64,000 nucleotides of DNA from Maribacter stanieri. Its GTDB lineage: Bacteria > Bacteroidota > Bacteroidia > Flavobacteriales > Flavobacteriaceae. The translations under genes and the position numbers were made by a program. The notes beneath the pieces are model-generated. The model ran no database searches and was not told the origin of the DNA. It saw only the letters and a list, made by a program, of their open reading frames with translations. This document shows, piece by piece, positions 35,805 through 43,902 of the stretch. Position 1 is the first letter of the stretch, and each line of letters begins with the position of its first letter. The DNA is taken from assembly GCF_900112245.1 (NCBI RefSeq), contig NZ_FOYX01000006.1:58827-122826 (forward strand), given 5' to 3'.

Positions 35805-37202
35805 TTATATTTCTTCAGCTATTTCTAATGCCTTGGTCAAAGCGCCCAATTTATTAAATGTCTCTTGTAATTCACTTTCTGGATCAGATGCAGCAACTAA
35901 GCCGGCACCCGCTTGGTAATGTAATTTGTGATTTTTACTTAAAAAAGTTCTAATCATTATGGCATGGTTAAAGTTTCCTGTAAAATCCATGAAACCAATA
36001 GCGCCACCGTAATAACCGCGACTTGTTTTTTCATATTTTTCAATAAGCTGCATGGCCATATGTTTTGGTGCACCACTTAATGTACCTGCGGGGAAAGTAT
36101 CTGCTACCACTTTCATAGTAGGGATATCACTTTTCTTCATTCCCGTAACCTTAGAAACTAGGTGAATAACATGCGAGAAAAACTGCACTTCTCTATAGTT
36201 TTCAACTTGTACAACACTACCATTTCTACTAAGGTCGTTACGTGCAAGATCTACCAACATAACATGCTCGCTATTTTCTTTATCGTCTGTTTTTAATTCT
36301 TTTGCCAGTTGCGCGTCTTGTTCGTCATTACCCGTTCTTTTGAATGTACCTGCAATAGGATGTATTTCTGCTTTACCATCACTGACAATTAATTGTGCTT
36401 CTGGAGAACTACCGAATATTTTAAAATCGCCATAGTCAAAATAGAATAAATAAGGAGAAGGGTTTACTGAACGTAAAGCTCTATATACATTAAACTCGTC
36501 GCCTTTAAAACCTTGAGAAAAACGTCTACTTAGCACAAGTTGAAATACATCTCCGCGTTGGCAATGTTTTTTAGCTAGAGCAACATGCTCTCTATATTCT
36601 TCATCCTCTAAATTAGACTCTCTTTCACCATCAATTTTAAAATTGTAAGTGGCAAAATTTCTAATATTTAATAGCTGTTCTAATTCTGGAATATTGTTTT
36701 CAGTTTCATAACAATGAGCAAAAAGATATGCTTCATTTTTGAAATGATTTATGGCTATAATGTTTTGATATACCGCATAGTAAATATCTGGAATTTGAAT
36801 AGAATCATCTTTTACAGATAATTTTACATCCTCAAAATAACGAACGGCGTCATACGTCATGTACCCGAACAACCCGTTGTTAATAAATTTATAGTCATTG
36901 TCATCAGCTTTAAAAGCCTTGCTGAAAGAATCTATAATGTCAACAACGTTTGTTTGTGGGGTAATTTGTATTTCTTCAGTAACACCATCTGGAAATTGCT
37001 TGGTAATAACTTCGTTTTCTACTTTAATTGACGCAATAGGGTTGCAGCAGATATATGAAAAGCTATTATTGTTGGCGTGATAGTCACTACTTTCTAATAA
37101 AATACTGTTTGGAAAACGGTCTCTTATTTTTAAATAAACACTTACCGGCGTAACAGTGTCGGCAAGAATTTTTTTATGATATGTCTTAAATTGATAGGTC
37201 AT
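35805..37202 (-). CDS. trpE: anthranilate synthase component I
   Basis: Chorismate to anthranilate, first committed step of tryptophan synthesis, usually feedback-inhibited. 465 residues. The N-terminal region ILLESSDYHANNNSFSYIC contains an LLES-type feedback-inhibition segment. Catalytic motifs: VFQLVLSRRFSQ, NPSPYLFYFDYGDF, PIAGTFKRTGNDEQDA, MLVDLARNDLSRNG, FPAGTLSGAPK and YYGGAIGFMDFTGN. First structural gene of the operon, 75 bases downstream of the leader peptide. Confidence 0.97.
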   Translation of the reverse strand: MTYQFKTYHKKILADTVTPVSVYLKIRDRFPNSILLESSDYHANNNSFSYICCNPIASIKVENEVITKQFPDGVTEEIQITPQTNVVDIIDSFSKAFKADDNDYKFINNGLFGYMTYDAVRYFEDVKLSVKDDSIQIPDIYYAVYQNIIAINHFKNEAYLFAHCYETENNIPELEQLLNIRNFATYNFKIDGERESNLEDEEYREHVALAKKHCQRGDVFQLVLSRRFSQGFKGDEFNVYRALRSVNPSPYLFYFDYGDFKIFGSSPEAQLIVSDGKAEIHPIAGTFKRTGNDEQDAQLAKELKTDDKENSEHVMLVDLARNDLSRNGSVVQVENYREVQFFSHVIHLVSKVTGMKKSDIPTMKVVADTFPAGTLSGAPKHMAMQLIEKYEKTSRGYYGGAIGFMDFTGNFNHAIMIRTFLSKNHKLHYQAGAGLVAASDPESELQETFNKLGALTKALEIAEEI

Positions 37203-37209
37203 AGGTACT

Positions 37210-37248
37210 TTTATAAAATAAAGAAGGCTTGTCGTGATGACAAGCCTT
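37210..37248 (-). terminator. trp operon attenuator (intrinsic terminator in the leader)
   Basis: On the minus strand aaggcttgtc and gacaagcctt (37239-37248 and 37224-37233) form a perfect 10-bp stem with a 5-nt loop, followed by ctttatttt. It lies between the leader peptide and trpE, so full expression needs read-through. A TCGTGA stretch at the leader's stop codon is complementary to TCACGA in the loop/3' arm, a candidate antiterminator contact of 6 bp. Confidence 0.8.
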
Positions 37249-37277
37249 TATATAGTTTTACTACAATGATGCTATGC

Positions 37278-37334
37278 TCACGATGTTTTTCGTAAGTTGT
37301 TCCACCACCAAGTATTTACATTTAAATTTTTCAT
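37278..37334 (-). CDS. trpL: trp operon leader peptide (18 aa, three consecutive Trp)
   Basis: MKNLNVNTWWWNNLRKTS, 18 codons with ATG and TGA. Codons 9-11 are TGG TGG TGG (37302-37310). It follows an exact promoter by a few bases and precedes a Rho-independent terminator and trpE, the classic layout for ribosome-stalling attenuation. The leader start is so near the expected transcription start that the mRNA may have almost no 5' UTR. The frame is short and unscored by coding statistics; the Trp run and the context support it. Confidence 0.85.
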   Translation of the reverse strand: MKNLNVNTWWWNNLRKTS

Positions 37335-37340
37335 TGAGCT

Positions 37341-37371
37341 CAAATATAAAAAGGAAATTTAAACTATCAAA
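37341..37371 (-). promoter_or_regulatory. trp operon promoter
   Basis: On the minus strand TTTG (37368-37371), exactly 19 bases, then TATATTTG (37341-37348): a full match to the Bacteroidota sigma consensus TTTG-N19-TAnnTTTG. Its -7 box ends six bases before the leader ATG. Confidence 0.8.
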
Positions 37372-37383
37372 CTTTACCTTGTC

Positions 37384-37423
37384 AAAAATAAAAATCCCCT
37401 TGTATTTATATCAAAGGGATTTT
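37384..37423 (-). terminator. terminator of the MarR-nitroreductase-YceI operon
   Basis: aaaatccc (37391-37398) and gggatttt (37416-37423) form an 8-bp stem, extended by further pairs with one mismatch; on the minus strand it is followed by a T-rich tail at 37384-37390. It separates this operon from the trp promoter. Confidence 0.75.
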
Positions 37424-37454
37424 AAATTGTTGTAATATGAATGTTTTAAAACAA

Positions 37455-38036
37455 TTATAGTGCTAAATCAACCACTAAGTCAAAATCATCATAGATTGCT
37501 TTATCTCCAAGATTGTCAAAAAAGCTTCCAGAACCATATTTAATATCAAATTTAGTTCTATCTACTTTCATAGTTGCTGAAGCTTTGTTTTCAAACATAG
37601 ATACTACCAATGTAACTGGTTTTGTAATTCCTTTTATAGTTAAATCTCCAGTAACAGTGTATGAGTTGTTGTTCATTGCCTTAACAGAAGTAAAAACCAA
37701 TTTAGAAGTTGGGTTACTTTCTACGCCAAAGAAATCAGCAGATTTCAAATGACCCTCAAGTTTTTCTTTTCCTTTTCCTGCTTCTAGATCATTACACGTA
37801 ATTGATGTCATATCTATAACAAATTCACCACCTGTTAATTTCTTGCCGTTCATTTCTAAATGACCAGATTTTAGATTAATGTTACCATTGTGTTCTCCTG
37901 TTACCTTGTAACCTTTCCAAGTAACTGTGCTTTCGCTAACTTTTATTTGTTTTTTTTCTCCATCAATTGGTGTAGATGCTGTTGCACTAAAACCGAATAT
38001 AGCTACGAATGCTAAACTTAATAATGACTTCTTCAT
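37455..38036 (-). CDS. YceI-family periplasmic lipid-binding-like protein
   Basis: 193 residues from ATG 38036, with a signal peptide (MKKSLLSLAFVAIFGFSATA). The rest is the YceI lipocalin-like barrel: STVTWKGYKVTGEHNGNI, GGEFVIDMTSITC, KSADFFGVESNPTSKLVF, VTGDLTIKGITKPVTL and RTKFDIKYGSG. YceI proteins bind isoprenoids such as polyprenyl chains; the physiological role varies. The longer open frame to 38150 runs through the nitroreductase gene. It is the last gene of a MarR-nitroreductase-YceI set. Confidence 0.9.
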   Translation of the reverse strand: MKKSLLSLAFVAIFGFSATASTPIDGEKKQIKVSESTVTWKGYKVTGEHNGNINLKSGHLEMNGKKLTGGEFVIDMTSITCNDLEAGKGKEKLEGHLKSADFFGVESNPTSKLVFTSVKAMNNNSYTVTGDLTIKGITKPVTLVVSMFENKASATMKVDRTKFDIKYGSGSFFDNLGDKAIYDDFDLVVDLAL

Positions 38037-38067
38037 GTTCTTTAATTTTAAAATGATTGTGTTTAAT

Positions 38068-38700
38068 TTATATATGGGTAATAATTTGTTCTTTAGAATA
38101 TCTAACCTTAGGGTAGTGCTGTGTTGTGTCGTCAGCAGATCTATAACCAACTGCCAAAACTACGGCAGCATTTAAATCTTTGTCGGTAAGACCTAAAATT
38201 TCATTGTATTTAGCTTTATCGAAACCTTCCATTGGGCAGGTGTCAATTTTCATTTCAGAAGCTACGGTCATTAAATTCCCTAAAACAATGTACGCTTGGT
38301 TAGATGTCCAAGTATTCTTATATGCATCGGGTAAATCTAATAATGTAGATTTCATAGTTTGAGAAAAGCCTTCAAGGTCTTCTTTTGAAACTCCACGTAT
38401 AGCCATAATATTAGCTATGTAATCGTCGATCATAGTTTCATTAAAAGTTGGTTTATTTGCAAGTACTATTAAATAAGATGCATCTGTTATTTGAGGCTGG
38501 TCATAAGAAGCTTCTCTTAGTTTTTGTCGTACATCTGTATCTTCAATAACATAAATTTCATATGGTTGTAAACCATAAGAAGAGGCAGTTAATCTAGCAG
38601 CTTCTAAAAGAGTTTCTAAATCTTTTTCGCTTACCTTTTTTGAGCTATCAAATTTTTTGGTGGCATAACGCCAATTCAATTTATCTACTATTGAGTTCAT
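38068..38700 (-). CDS. NAD(P)H-dependent oxidoreductase, nitroreductase family
   Basis: FMN-dependent oxidoreductase of NfsB-like type, 210 residues. The FMN-binding N-terminus (WRYATKKFDSSKKVSE), LEAARLTASSYGLQPYEIYV and the C-terminal MEGFDKAKYNEILGL and VVLAVGYRSADD are typical. Such enzymes reduce nitro compounds and quinones. Its position between a MarR regulator and YceI fits a redox or quinone-stress response (inference). Confidence 0.9.
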   Translation of the reverse strand: MNSIVDKLNWRYATKKFDSSKKVSEKDLETLLEAARLTASSYGLQPYEIYVIEDTDVRQKLREASYDQPQITDASYLIVLANKPTFNETMIDDYIANIMAIRGVSKEDLEGFSQTMKSTLLDLPDAYKNTWTSNQAYIVLGNLMTVASEMKIDTCPMEGFDKAKYNEILGLTDKDLNAAVVLAVGYRSADDTTQHYPKVRYSKEQIITHI

Positions 38701-38711
38701 TTATTTTTAAC

Positions 38712-39158
38712 TTAAAATTTATTTAATAATTCATTTAGTTCATGTAATTCTGCATCGCTAAAGTTTTTAAGTATTTTCTTCTCAGCTTCAAAAAGTATTC
38801 CATCAATTTCATTTAGAAAATTTAAGCCAGCTTCAGTGATGACAATTTCAACCTTTCTTCTGTTTTTTAAACAGATTGTCCTGTTGACGAAATTTTTTAA
38901 AATTAGTTTATCGACTAATCGTGTAGTGTTGCTCATTTTGGTAACCATTCTATCATTTATGGTAGACAGGTTGGCAGGTTTACCATTTTGACCCCTTAAA
39001 ATTCTTAAAACATTAAACTGTTGTATAGAAATATCAAAAGGTTTAAGAACCGCAGATACTTCCTCATCTAGTTTATTGGCAACTAATGCCACATGTATTA
39101 ATGTCCGTTTTACCAACGGCATTTTTTTATTTGTTTTAATAACTTCCTCTACATTCAT
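38712..39158 (-). CDS. MarR-family transcriptional regulator
   Basis: 148 residues with a winged-helix MarR domain: helix-turn-helix around LSTINDRMVTKMSNTTRLVDKL and the wing VNRTICLKNRRKVEIVIT. Dimerisation helices lie at both ends. It is the first gene of an operon with the nitroreductase and YceI genes. The nested palindromes at 39163-39189 overlap its promoter and suggest autorepression. The effector is unknown; there is no cysteine arranged like that in OhrR. Confidence 0.9.
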   Translation of the reverse strand: MNVEEVIKTNKKMPLVKRTLIHVALVANKLDEEVSAVLKPFDISIQQFNVLRILRGQNGKPANLSTINDRMVTKMSNTTRLVDKLILKNFVNRTICLKNRRKVEIVITEAGLNFLNEIDGILFEAEKKILKNFSDAELHELNELLNKF

Positions 39159-39162
39159 GTTG

Positions 39163-39189
39163 ATACAATAATTGTATATACAAATGTAT
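39163..39189. promoter_or_regulatory. MarR-type operator palindromes over the promoter
   Basis: ATACAATAATTGTAT (39163-39177), TTGTATATACAA (39172-39183) and ATACAAATGTAT (39178-39189) are nested inverted repeats. The exact -7 box TACATTTG of the minus strand (39181-39188) lies within them, 22 bases upstream of the marR start. Binding here would block RNA polymerase. Confidence 0.7.
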
Positions 39190-39297
39190 GTTTAATACAT
39201 GGTTTAAAATTATCTTTAAGATTAATTATTTGTTAAAATTATCGGAGACCAACAATTACAGAAAAATCAATTATTTTTACCATATATAATTTATACT

Positions 39298-39606
39298 ATG
39301 GCAGATTTATCACAACAAGATTGGGAAGAGCAGTTAGCGAAAGATTCTAATGCGATCATACTCGATGTAAGAACAGAAGAAGAAATAGAAGAAGGTATCA
39401 TTCCAAATTCTATTAACATTGATATTTATAAGGGTCAAGAGTTTGTAGAAGAACTTGAGAAATTGGACAAAACTAAAAATTATTACGTTTACTGTAGGTC
39501 AGGTAATAGAAGTGGACAAGCTTGTGCAATAATGAAAAACCTAGGGTTTGATACTGCATATAATCTTCAAGGAGGTTTTATGAACTGGGAAGGAGAAACA
39601 GCTTAA
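39298..39606 (+). CDS. rhodanese-like sulfurtransferase
   Basis: Single-domain rhodanese, 102 residues, cytoplasmic. The active-site loop YCRSGNRSG gives the catalytic Cys66; the N-terminal ILDVRTEEEIEEG and the C-terminal LQGGFMNWEG complete the fold. Sulfur donor and acceptor unknown. It is divergent from the marR operon and ends at a clear terminator. Confidence 0.9.
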   Translation: MADLSQQDWEEQLAKDSNAIILDVRTEEEIEEGIIPNSINIDIYKGQEFVEELEKLDKTKNYYVYCRSGNRSGQACAIMKNLGFDTAYNLQGGFMNWEGETA

Positions 39607-39630
39607 TTTTTATTTATTTCAGAAAATATG

Positions 39631-39652
39631 CCCGCTTTACAGCGGGTTTTTT
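39631..39652 (+). terminator. intrinsic terminator of the rhodanese gene
   Basis: cccgct (39631-39636) and agcggg (39641-39646), 4-nt loop, T run 39647-39652. It overlaps the alternative upstream start of the next gene, so the start at 39664 is preferred. Confidence 0.85.
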
Positions 39653-39663
39653 ATTTTTATAAA

Positions 39664-40941
39664 ATGAAGGAAGACTTGCTTCATTTTATCTGGAAGTTTA
39701 AAAAATACCCCATTAATGGGCTTGTGACCACATCTGGCGAAGCTATTAACGTGGTATCTACAGGAATACATAATCATTTAAGTGGACCGGATTTTTTTAA
39801 TGCTCAATTAGAATTGAATCAACAATTATGGGCTGGAAATGTTGAGATTCATATAAAATCTTCTGACTGGTATGCTCATAATCATCAAGAAGATTCAAAT
39901 TATGATAATGTAATACTGCATGTTGTCTGGGAAGATGATTTATCGGTCTTCAGAAGAGATGGTAGTCAAATACCTACATTAGCTTTAAAAGAATATATTC
40001 CATTAAAAATTTTAGATACCTATCAAAATCTCTTTGACGCCAGAAACTATAAATTCATTAATTGTGAAAATGAGTTTATTAAAGTAGATGAATTTATTAA
40101 GGATAATTGGATGGATCGGTTGTTTGTAGAACGGTTAGAACAAAAGAACGTCATAATAAATAAGTTGCTCGAAGAAACAAATAATAACTGGGAACATGTT
40201 TTGTTTCTAATGCTATTGAAAACCTTTGGCTCTAAAATTAATGGAGAAACTTTCATGGAAATAGGAAAATCTATTAATTTTTCAATCATTAGAAAGTTAT
40301 ATAACAAACCACTAGAAATGGAAAGTTTGCTTTTTGGGCAAGCCAATTTGTTAAATGGCGCAGATGAAGGTGACAAGTATTTTAATGATTTAAAAAAAGA
40401 GTATGCATATTTGAAGCATAAGTATAATTTAAACTCGGTTTTTAAGTCTCCAGAATTTTTTAGACTAAGACCTTCAAATTTTCCTACCATTCGTATTGCG
40501 CAACTAAGTGCCTTTTATGTTAAGAATAATAATTTGTTTCATTTATTAATAGAGAAAGATGAGCCTAATGTTTCTGGGGTATTAAATGCAGAAATAAGCG
40601 AGTATTGGGAAGACCATTTCAATTTTGGTAAAACTTCTAAAAAAAGTAAAAAGAGAGTTACTGATTCTTTTTTAGATTTACTTATGATTAATACCATAAT
40701 ACCTTTAAAATTTGCCTTTCAACGTTATAAGGGCAGTGTAGATAATGATGCATTGTTAAAATTAATGACAGATATTAAAAAGGAGGAAAATAATTTAATA
40801 TCTAAATTTGGAAAATTAGGCGTGACAGTTAAAAGCGCTAAAGATTCTCAAACATATTTACAATTGTATAATAATTACTGTAGTAAAGACAAATGTTTAG
40901 ATTGTGCTATTGGGGCATCTTTAATGAATATAAAAGTCTAA
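39664..40941 (+). CDS. DUF2851 family protein
   Basis: 425 residues of a conserved Bacteroidota family without assigned function. Family-like segments: LLHFIWKFKKYPINGL, GPDFFNAQLELNQQLWAGNVEIHI, WYAHNHQEDSNYDNVILHVVW, LKTFGSKINGETFMEI and the C-terminal cysteine group near CSKDKCLDCAIG. The first part may be a small nuclease-like or binding fold, but I cannot assign it. The start at 39664 (MKEDLLHFIW) avoids the terminator. Followed by a PspC protein gene with an 11-base gap. Confidence 0.85.
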   Translation: MKEDLLHFIWKFKKYPINGLVTTSGEAINVVSTGIHNHLSGPDFFNAQLELNQQLWAGNVEIHIKSSDWYAHNHQEDSNYDNVILHVVWEDDLSVFRRDGSQIPTLALKEYIPLKILDTYQNLFDARNYKFINCENEFIKVDEFIKDNWMDRLFVERLEQKNVIINKLLEETNNNWEHVLFLMLLKTFGSKINGETFMEIGKSINFSIIRKLYNKPLEMESLLFGQANLLNGADEGDKYFNDLKKEYAYLKHKYNLNSVFKSPEFFRLRPSNFPTIRIAQLSAFYVKNNNLFHLLIEKDEPNVSGVLNAEISEYWEDHFNFGKTSKKSKKRVTDSFLDLLMINTIIPLKFAFQRYKGSVDNDALLKLMTDIKKEENNLISKFGKLGVTVKSAKDSQTYLQLYNNYCSKDKCLDCAIGASLMNIKV

Positions 40942-40952
40942 TTTTATACCAA

Positions 40953-41180
40953 ATGAATGTATTCTATAAATTATTACTCTATTTTCAGAAAAGAGGGTTT
41001 GAGGTTTGTGGTAGAATTGCCGAACGTTTGGGTATAAGGGCTAGGGTGGTTAGAACCTCTTTTATTTACCTCACTTTTGTTACTGTTGGTTTTGGATTTG
41101 CATTATATCTATTTTTAGCATTCTGGCTTAGAATAAAAGATTTAATTTATACAAAACGGAATTCTGTTTTTGATTTATAA
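40953..41180 (+). CDS. PspC domain-containing small membrane protein
   Basis: 75 residues from ATG 40953 (MNVFYKLLLYFQKRGFEV). A short N-terminal helix precedes GRIAERLGIRARVVRTSFIY and a membrane helix at about residues 39-59, the PspC layout known from phage-shock and stress sensors. The longer frame to 40893 runs into DUF2851 and is not used. It lies 3 bases before the potassium-channel gene, so the two may be co-expressed. Confidence 0.75.
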   Translation: MNVFYKLLLYFQKRGFEVCGRIAERLGIRARVVRTSFIYLTFVTVGFGFALYLFLAFWLRIKDLIYTKRNSVFDL

Positions 41181-41183
41181 AGT

Positions 41184-42191
41184 ATGATACAATTATTTAA
41201 ATCTAAAATTTATTTAGCATTGACGTTAATGCTAATGGTTTTAGCTTTTGGTGTGCTTGGGTATCGATTTGTTGCAGATTATTCGTGGGTTGATGCTCTT
41301 TATATGACCATTATTACGGTCACCACTGTTGGCTTTTCTGAAGTAAGACCAATGGGTCCCGAAGGGAAAATATTTACAATTATCCTTATAGTTACTAGCG
41401 TATTTATAGTTGGTTTTGCCATATCTATAGTTACGGAATACCTACTCTCCAGAAATTCAGTAGAACTGCTAAAAAAGAAGAAGATGAAGAATGCAATTGA
41501 AAATTTAAATCAACATGTTGTTGTTTGTGGCTTTGGACGTAATGGTATGCAGGCAGCAGAAAAATTGAAAGCATACAAGCGCCCATTTGTAGTTATTGAA
41601 AAAGAAAAAGAAGTAATAGAGAGATTTAGTGAAGATATTTTGTTTGTTGAAGGCGATGCTAACGACGATGATGTATTGGTAGAAGCAGGTATTGAAAGAG
41701 CACAATACCTTATTGCTACTTTGCCAGATGATGCAGCAAACTTGTTTGTGGTTTTATCTGCTAGGCAAATGAAAAAAAATCTATTTATAATAAGTAGGGC
41801 ATCTTTGGTTAACTCTCAAAAAAAGTTGTTTTTAGCCGGTGCCAATAAAGTTATTATGCCAGATAAAATTGGAGGTGATCATATGGCTTCATTAGTGGTG
41901 ATGCCAGACCTGATTACTTTTATGGATAAGCTCTCGATGGAAGGTGAGAATACCACAAACTTGGAAGAGGTAGCTATAGAGGATTTTGCAAATCAAATTG
42001 ATTGTAATTCGTTGAGAGATTTAGATTTACGAAGAAAAACAGGTTGTACCATAATAGGGTATATCTCTCCAGATGGTGATTATACCATAAACCCCGAAGC
42101 AGATATGAAACTACAGCCAAAAAGTAAGGTTATAGTTTTGGGTAGACCAGAACAAATAAAGAAATTAAATGAAATGTTCAATATAGAATAA
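41184..42191 (+). CDS. potassium channel with RCK (TrkA-N/TrkA-C) regulatory domains
   Basis: 335 residues: two membrane helices (about 8-28 and 62-84) around the selectivity-filter segment ITVTTVGFSEV (TVGFS, a TVGYG variant, near 48-52). The cytoplasmic part carries a Rossmann TrkA-N domain with VVVCGFGRNGMQAAEKL and a TrkA-C tail with CTIIGYISPDGDYTINPEA. It is a 2-TM channel of the MthK type. Ion specificity is inferred from the filter. Confidence 0.9.
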   Translation: MIQLFKSKIYLALTLMLMVLAFGVLGYRFVADYSWVDALYMTIITVTTVGFSEVRPMGPEGKIFTIILIVTSVFIVGFAISIVTEYLLSRNSVELLKKKKMKNAIENLNQHVVVCGFGRNGMQAAEKLKAYKRPFVVIEKEKEVIERFSEDILFVEGDANDDDVLVEAGIERAQYLIATLPDDAANLFVVLSARQMKKNLFIISRASLVNSQKKLFLAGANKVIMPDKIGGDHMASLVVMPDLITFMDKLSMEGENTTNLEEVAIEDFANQIDCNSLRDLDLRRKTGCTIIGYISPDGDYTINPEADMKLQPKSKVIVLGRPEQIKKLNEMFNIE

Positions 42192-42207
42192 TCATCTTTC
42201 TGTCATA

Positions 42208-42215
42208 TATATTTG
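42208..42215 (+). promoter_or_regulatory. -7 box of the alanine symporter
   Basis: TATATTTG, exact TAnnTTTG, 64 bases upstream of the ATG at 42280. No TTTG is found at the expected -33 position. Confidence 0.4.
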
Positions 42216-42279
42216 ATTGCATCCATTATTTTTAGGATATTGCTAGATTAACTAACTAATTCAAAAAAAATTTAAACTT

Positions 42280-43890
42280 ATGAAGTATAAACTTCTAACT
42301 CTATTAACACTGTTAATACCGTTTTTAACCATTGCTCAAGAAAAAGGTTTGGATGAAATAGTAAATGATGCTTTTATGCCCTTTGCAACTTGGTGGGAAG
42401 CAACTGTTTTGACATCCGTTCCAATAGCTGGTTACAACATTCCAATAGTTTTAATATTGTTGATAGCAGGAGCAACTTTCTTTACCATTTATTTCAAATT
42501 CCCTGGTATTACTAAATTTCCTTTGGCTATTAATGTAGTTAGGGGTAAATATGAGGAAATTGAAAAGTACGGACTTGAAAAAGTTCAGTTACACATGACC
42601 GATGATGGAGATATTCCTGATACAATTAGAGATGAGAGTGAAGAAGGAGAAGTAAGTCACTTCCAAGCTTTGGCTACAGCCGTTTCAGGTACAGTTGGTT
42701 TAGGTAATATAGCAGGTGTTGCAGTAGCTATTGCATTAGGTGGTCCTGGGGCAACCTTTTGGATGATTGTATGTGGATTAATTGGTATGTCAACAAAGTT
42801 TGTTGAATGTACGTTAGGTGTAAAATATAGAGATGTAGGTCCTGATGGAACAGTATACGGTGGACCAATGTATTACCTGTCAAGAGGTCTAAGTGAGAGT
42901 AATTTTAAAATTTTAGGAAAAATTCTTGCAGGTGTTTTTGCTGTTCTTTGCGTAGGGGCATCATTCGGTGGTGGTAATGCATTTCAATCTAACCAAGCTG
43001 CTGTTCAGTTAACTTCTATGTTCAATTTAGAAGGCGGTGCTACTGGAGTTATAATAGGTGTTATTCTTGCGATTCTAGTAGGGATTGTTATTATTGGTGG
43101 AATTAAAAAAATTGCAAGTGTTACAGAAAAGATAGTTCCGTTTATGGCGGGTATTTATGTTTTAGCTTCTTTAGTTATCATTTTTGCTAATATTAAATAT
43201 ATAGGTGATGCCTTCGGTATGATTTTTTCTGGTGCATTTTCACCAGATGCTGCTCTTGGTGGTGTTATTGGTGTTATAATTGTTGGTTTCCAAAGAGCTG
43301 CATTCTCTAATGAGGCTGGTGCTGGATCTGCTGCAATTGCGCACTCGGCAGTAAAAACAAGATACCCTGCAAGTGAAGGTATCGTAGCATTACTTGAGCC
43401 TTTTATTGATACTGTTGTTATTTGTACTATGACAGCCTTGGTTATTATATTCTTTAATATGGATGCAGGCGCTTTTGAGTATGGTAATGGTGTTGGTAGT
43501 ACCGTAATGTTAAATGAAACTGGTGCTTATATTGGTGGTGTAGATTTAACTTCTATGGCATATGATTCTGTAATACCTGGTTTTAGATATGTATTAACAA
43601 TTGCAATTATATTGTTTGCTTTTTCTACAATGATTTCTTGGTCTTATTACGGACTTCAATCTTGGAAATATTTATTTGGTAGAGGTAAAACTGCAGATAT
43701 CGCTTACAAAGTATTGTTTTTAATGTTTGTTGTAATTGGTGCGGCAGCTACGTTAGATGCTGTTATTAAATTTTCAGATGCGATGATTTTAGCATTGGTA
43801 TTTCCAAACATGATAGGTCTTCTAATTCTTTTTCCTAAAGTGAAGAAAAGTTTGGTTAGATACTTAAATGCTATTAAAGAGGTATACTAA
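42280..43890 (+). CDS. alanine/sodium symporter family protein (AGCS)
   Basis: 536 residues, about eleven membrane helices: an N-terminal leader-like segment, then the typical AGCS core with ATAVSGTVGLGNIAGVAVAI, GGPGATFWMIVCGLIGMSTKF, YGGPMYYLSRGL and FSNEAGAGSAAIAHSAVKT. It imports alanine or glycine with sodium. A terminator-like hairpin with a T-rich tail lies 24 bases after its stop, inside the next gene. Confidence 0.92.
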   Translation: MKYKLLTLLTLLIPFLTIAQEKGLDEIVNDAFMPFATWWEATVLTSVPIAGYNIPIVLILLIAGATFFTIYFKFPGITKFPLAINVVRGKYEEIEKYGLEKVQLHMTDDGDIPDTIRDESEEGEVSHFQALATAVSGTVGLGNIAGVAVAIALGGPGATFWMIVCGLIGMSTKFVECTLGVKYRDVGPDGTVYGGPMYYLSRGLSESNFKILGKILAGVFAVLCVGASFGGGNAFQSNQAAVQLTSMFNLEGGATGVIIGVILAILVGIVIIGGIKKIASVTEKIVPFMAGIYVLASLVIIFANIKYIGDAFGMIFSGAFSPDAALGGVIGVIIVGFQRAAFSNEAGAGSAAIAHSAVKTRYPASEGIVALLEPFIDTVVICTMTALVIIFFNMDAGAFEYGNGVGSTVMLNETGAYIGGVDLTSMAYDSVIPGFRYVLTIAIILFAFSTMISWSYYGLQSWKYLFGRGKTADIAYKVLFLMFVVIGAAATLDAVIKFSDAMILALVFPNMIGLLILFPKVKKSLVRYLNAIKEVY

Positions 43891-43902
43891 TAACTTTAGA
43901 TT

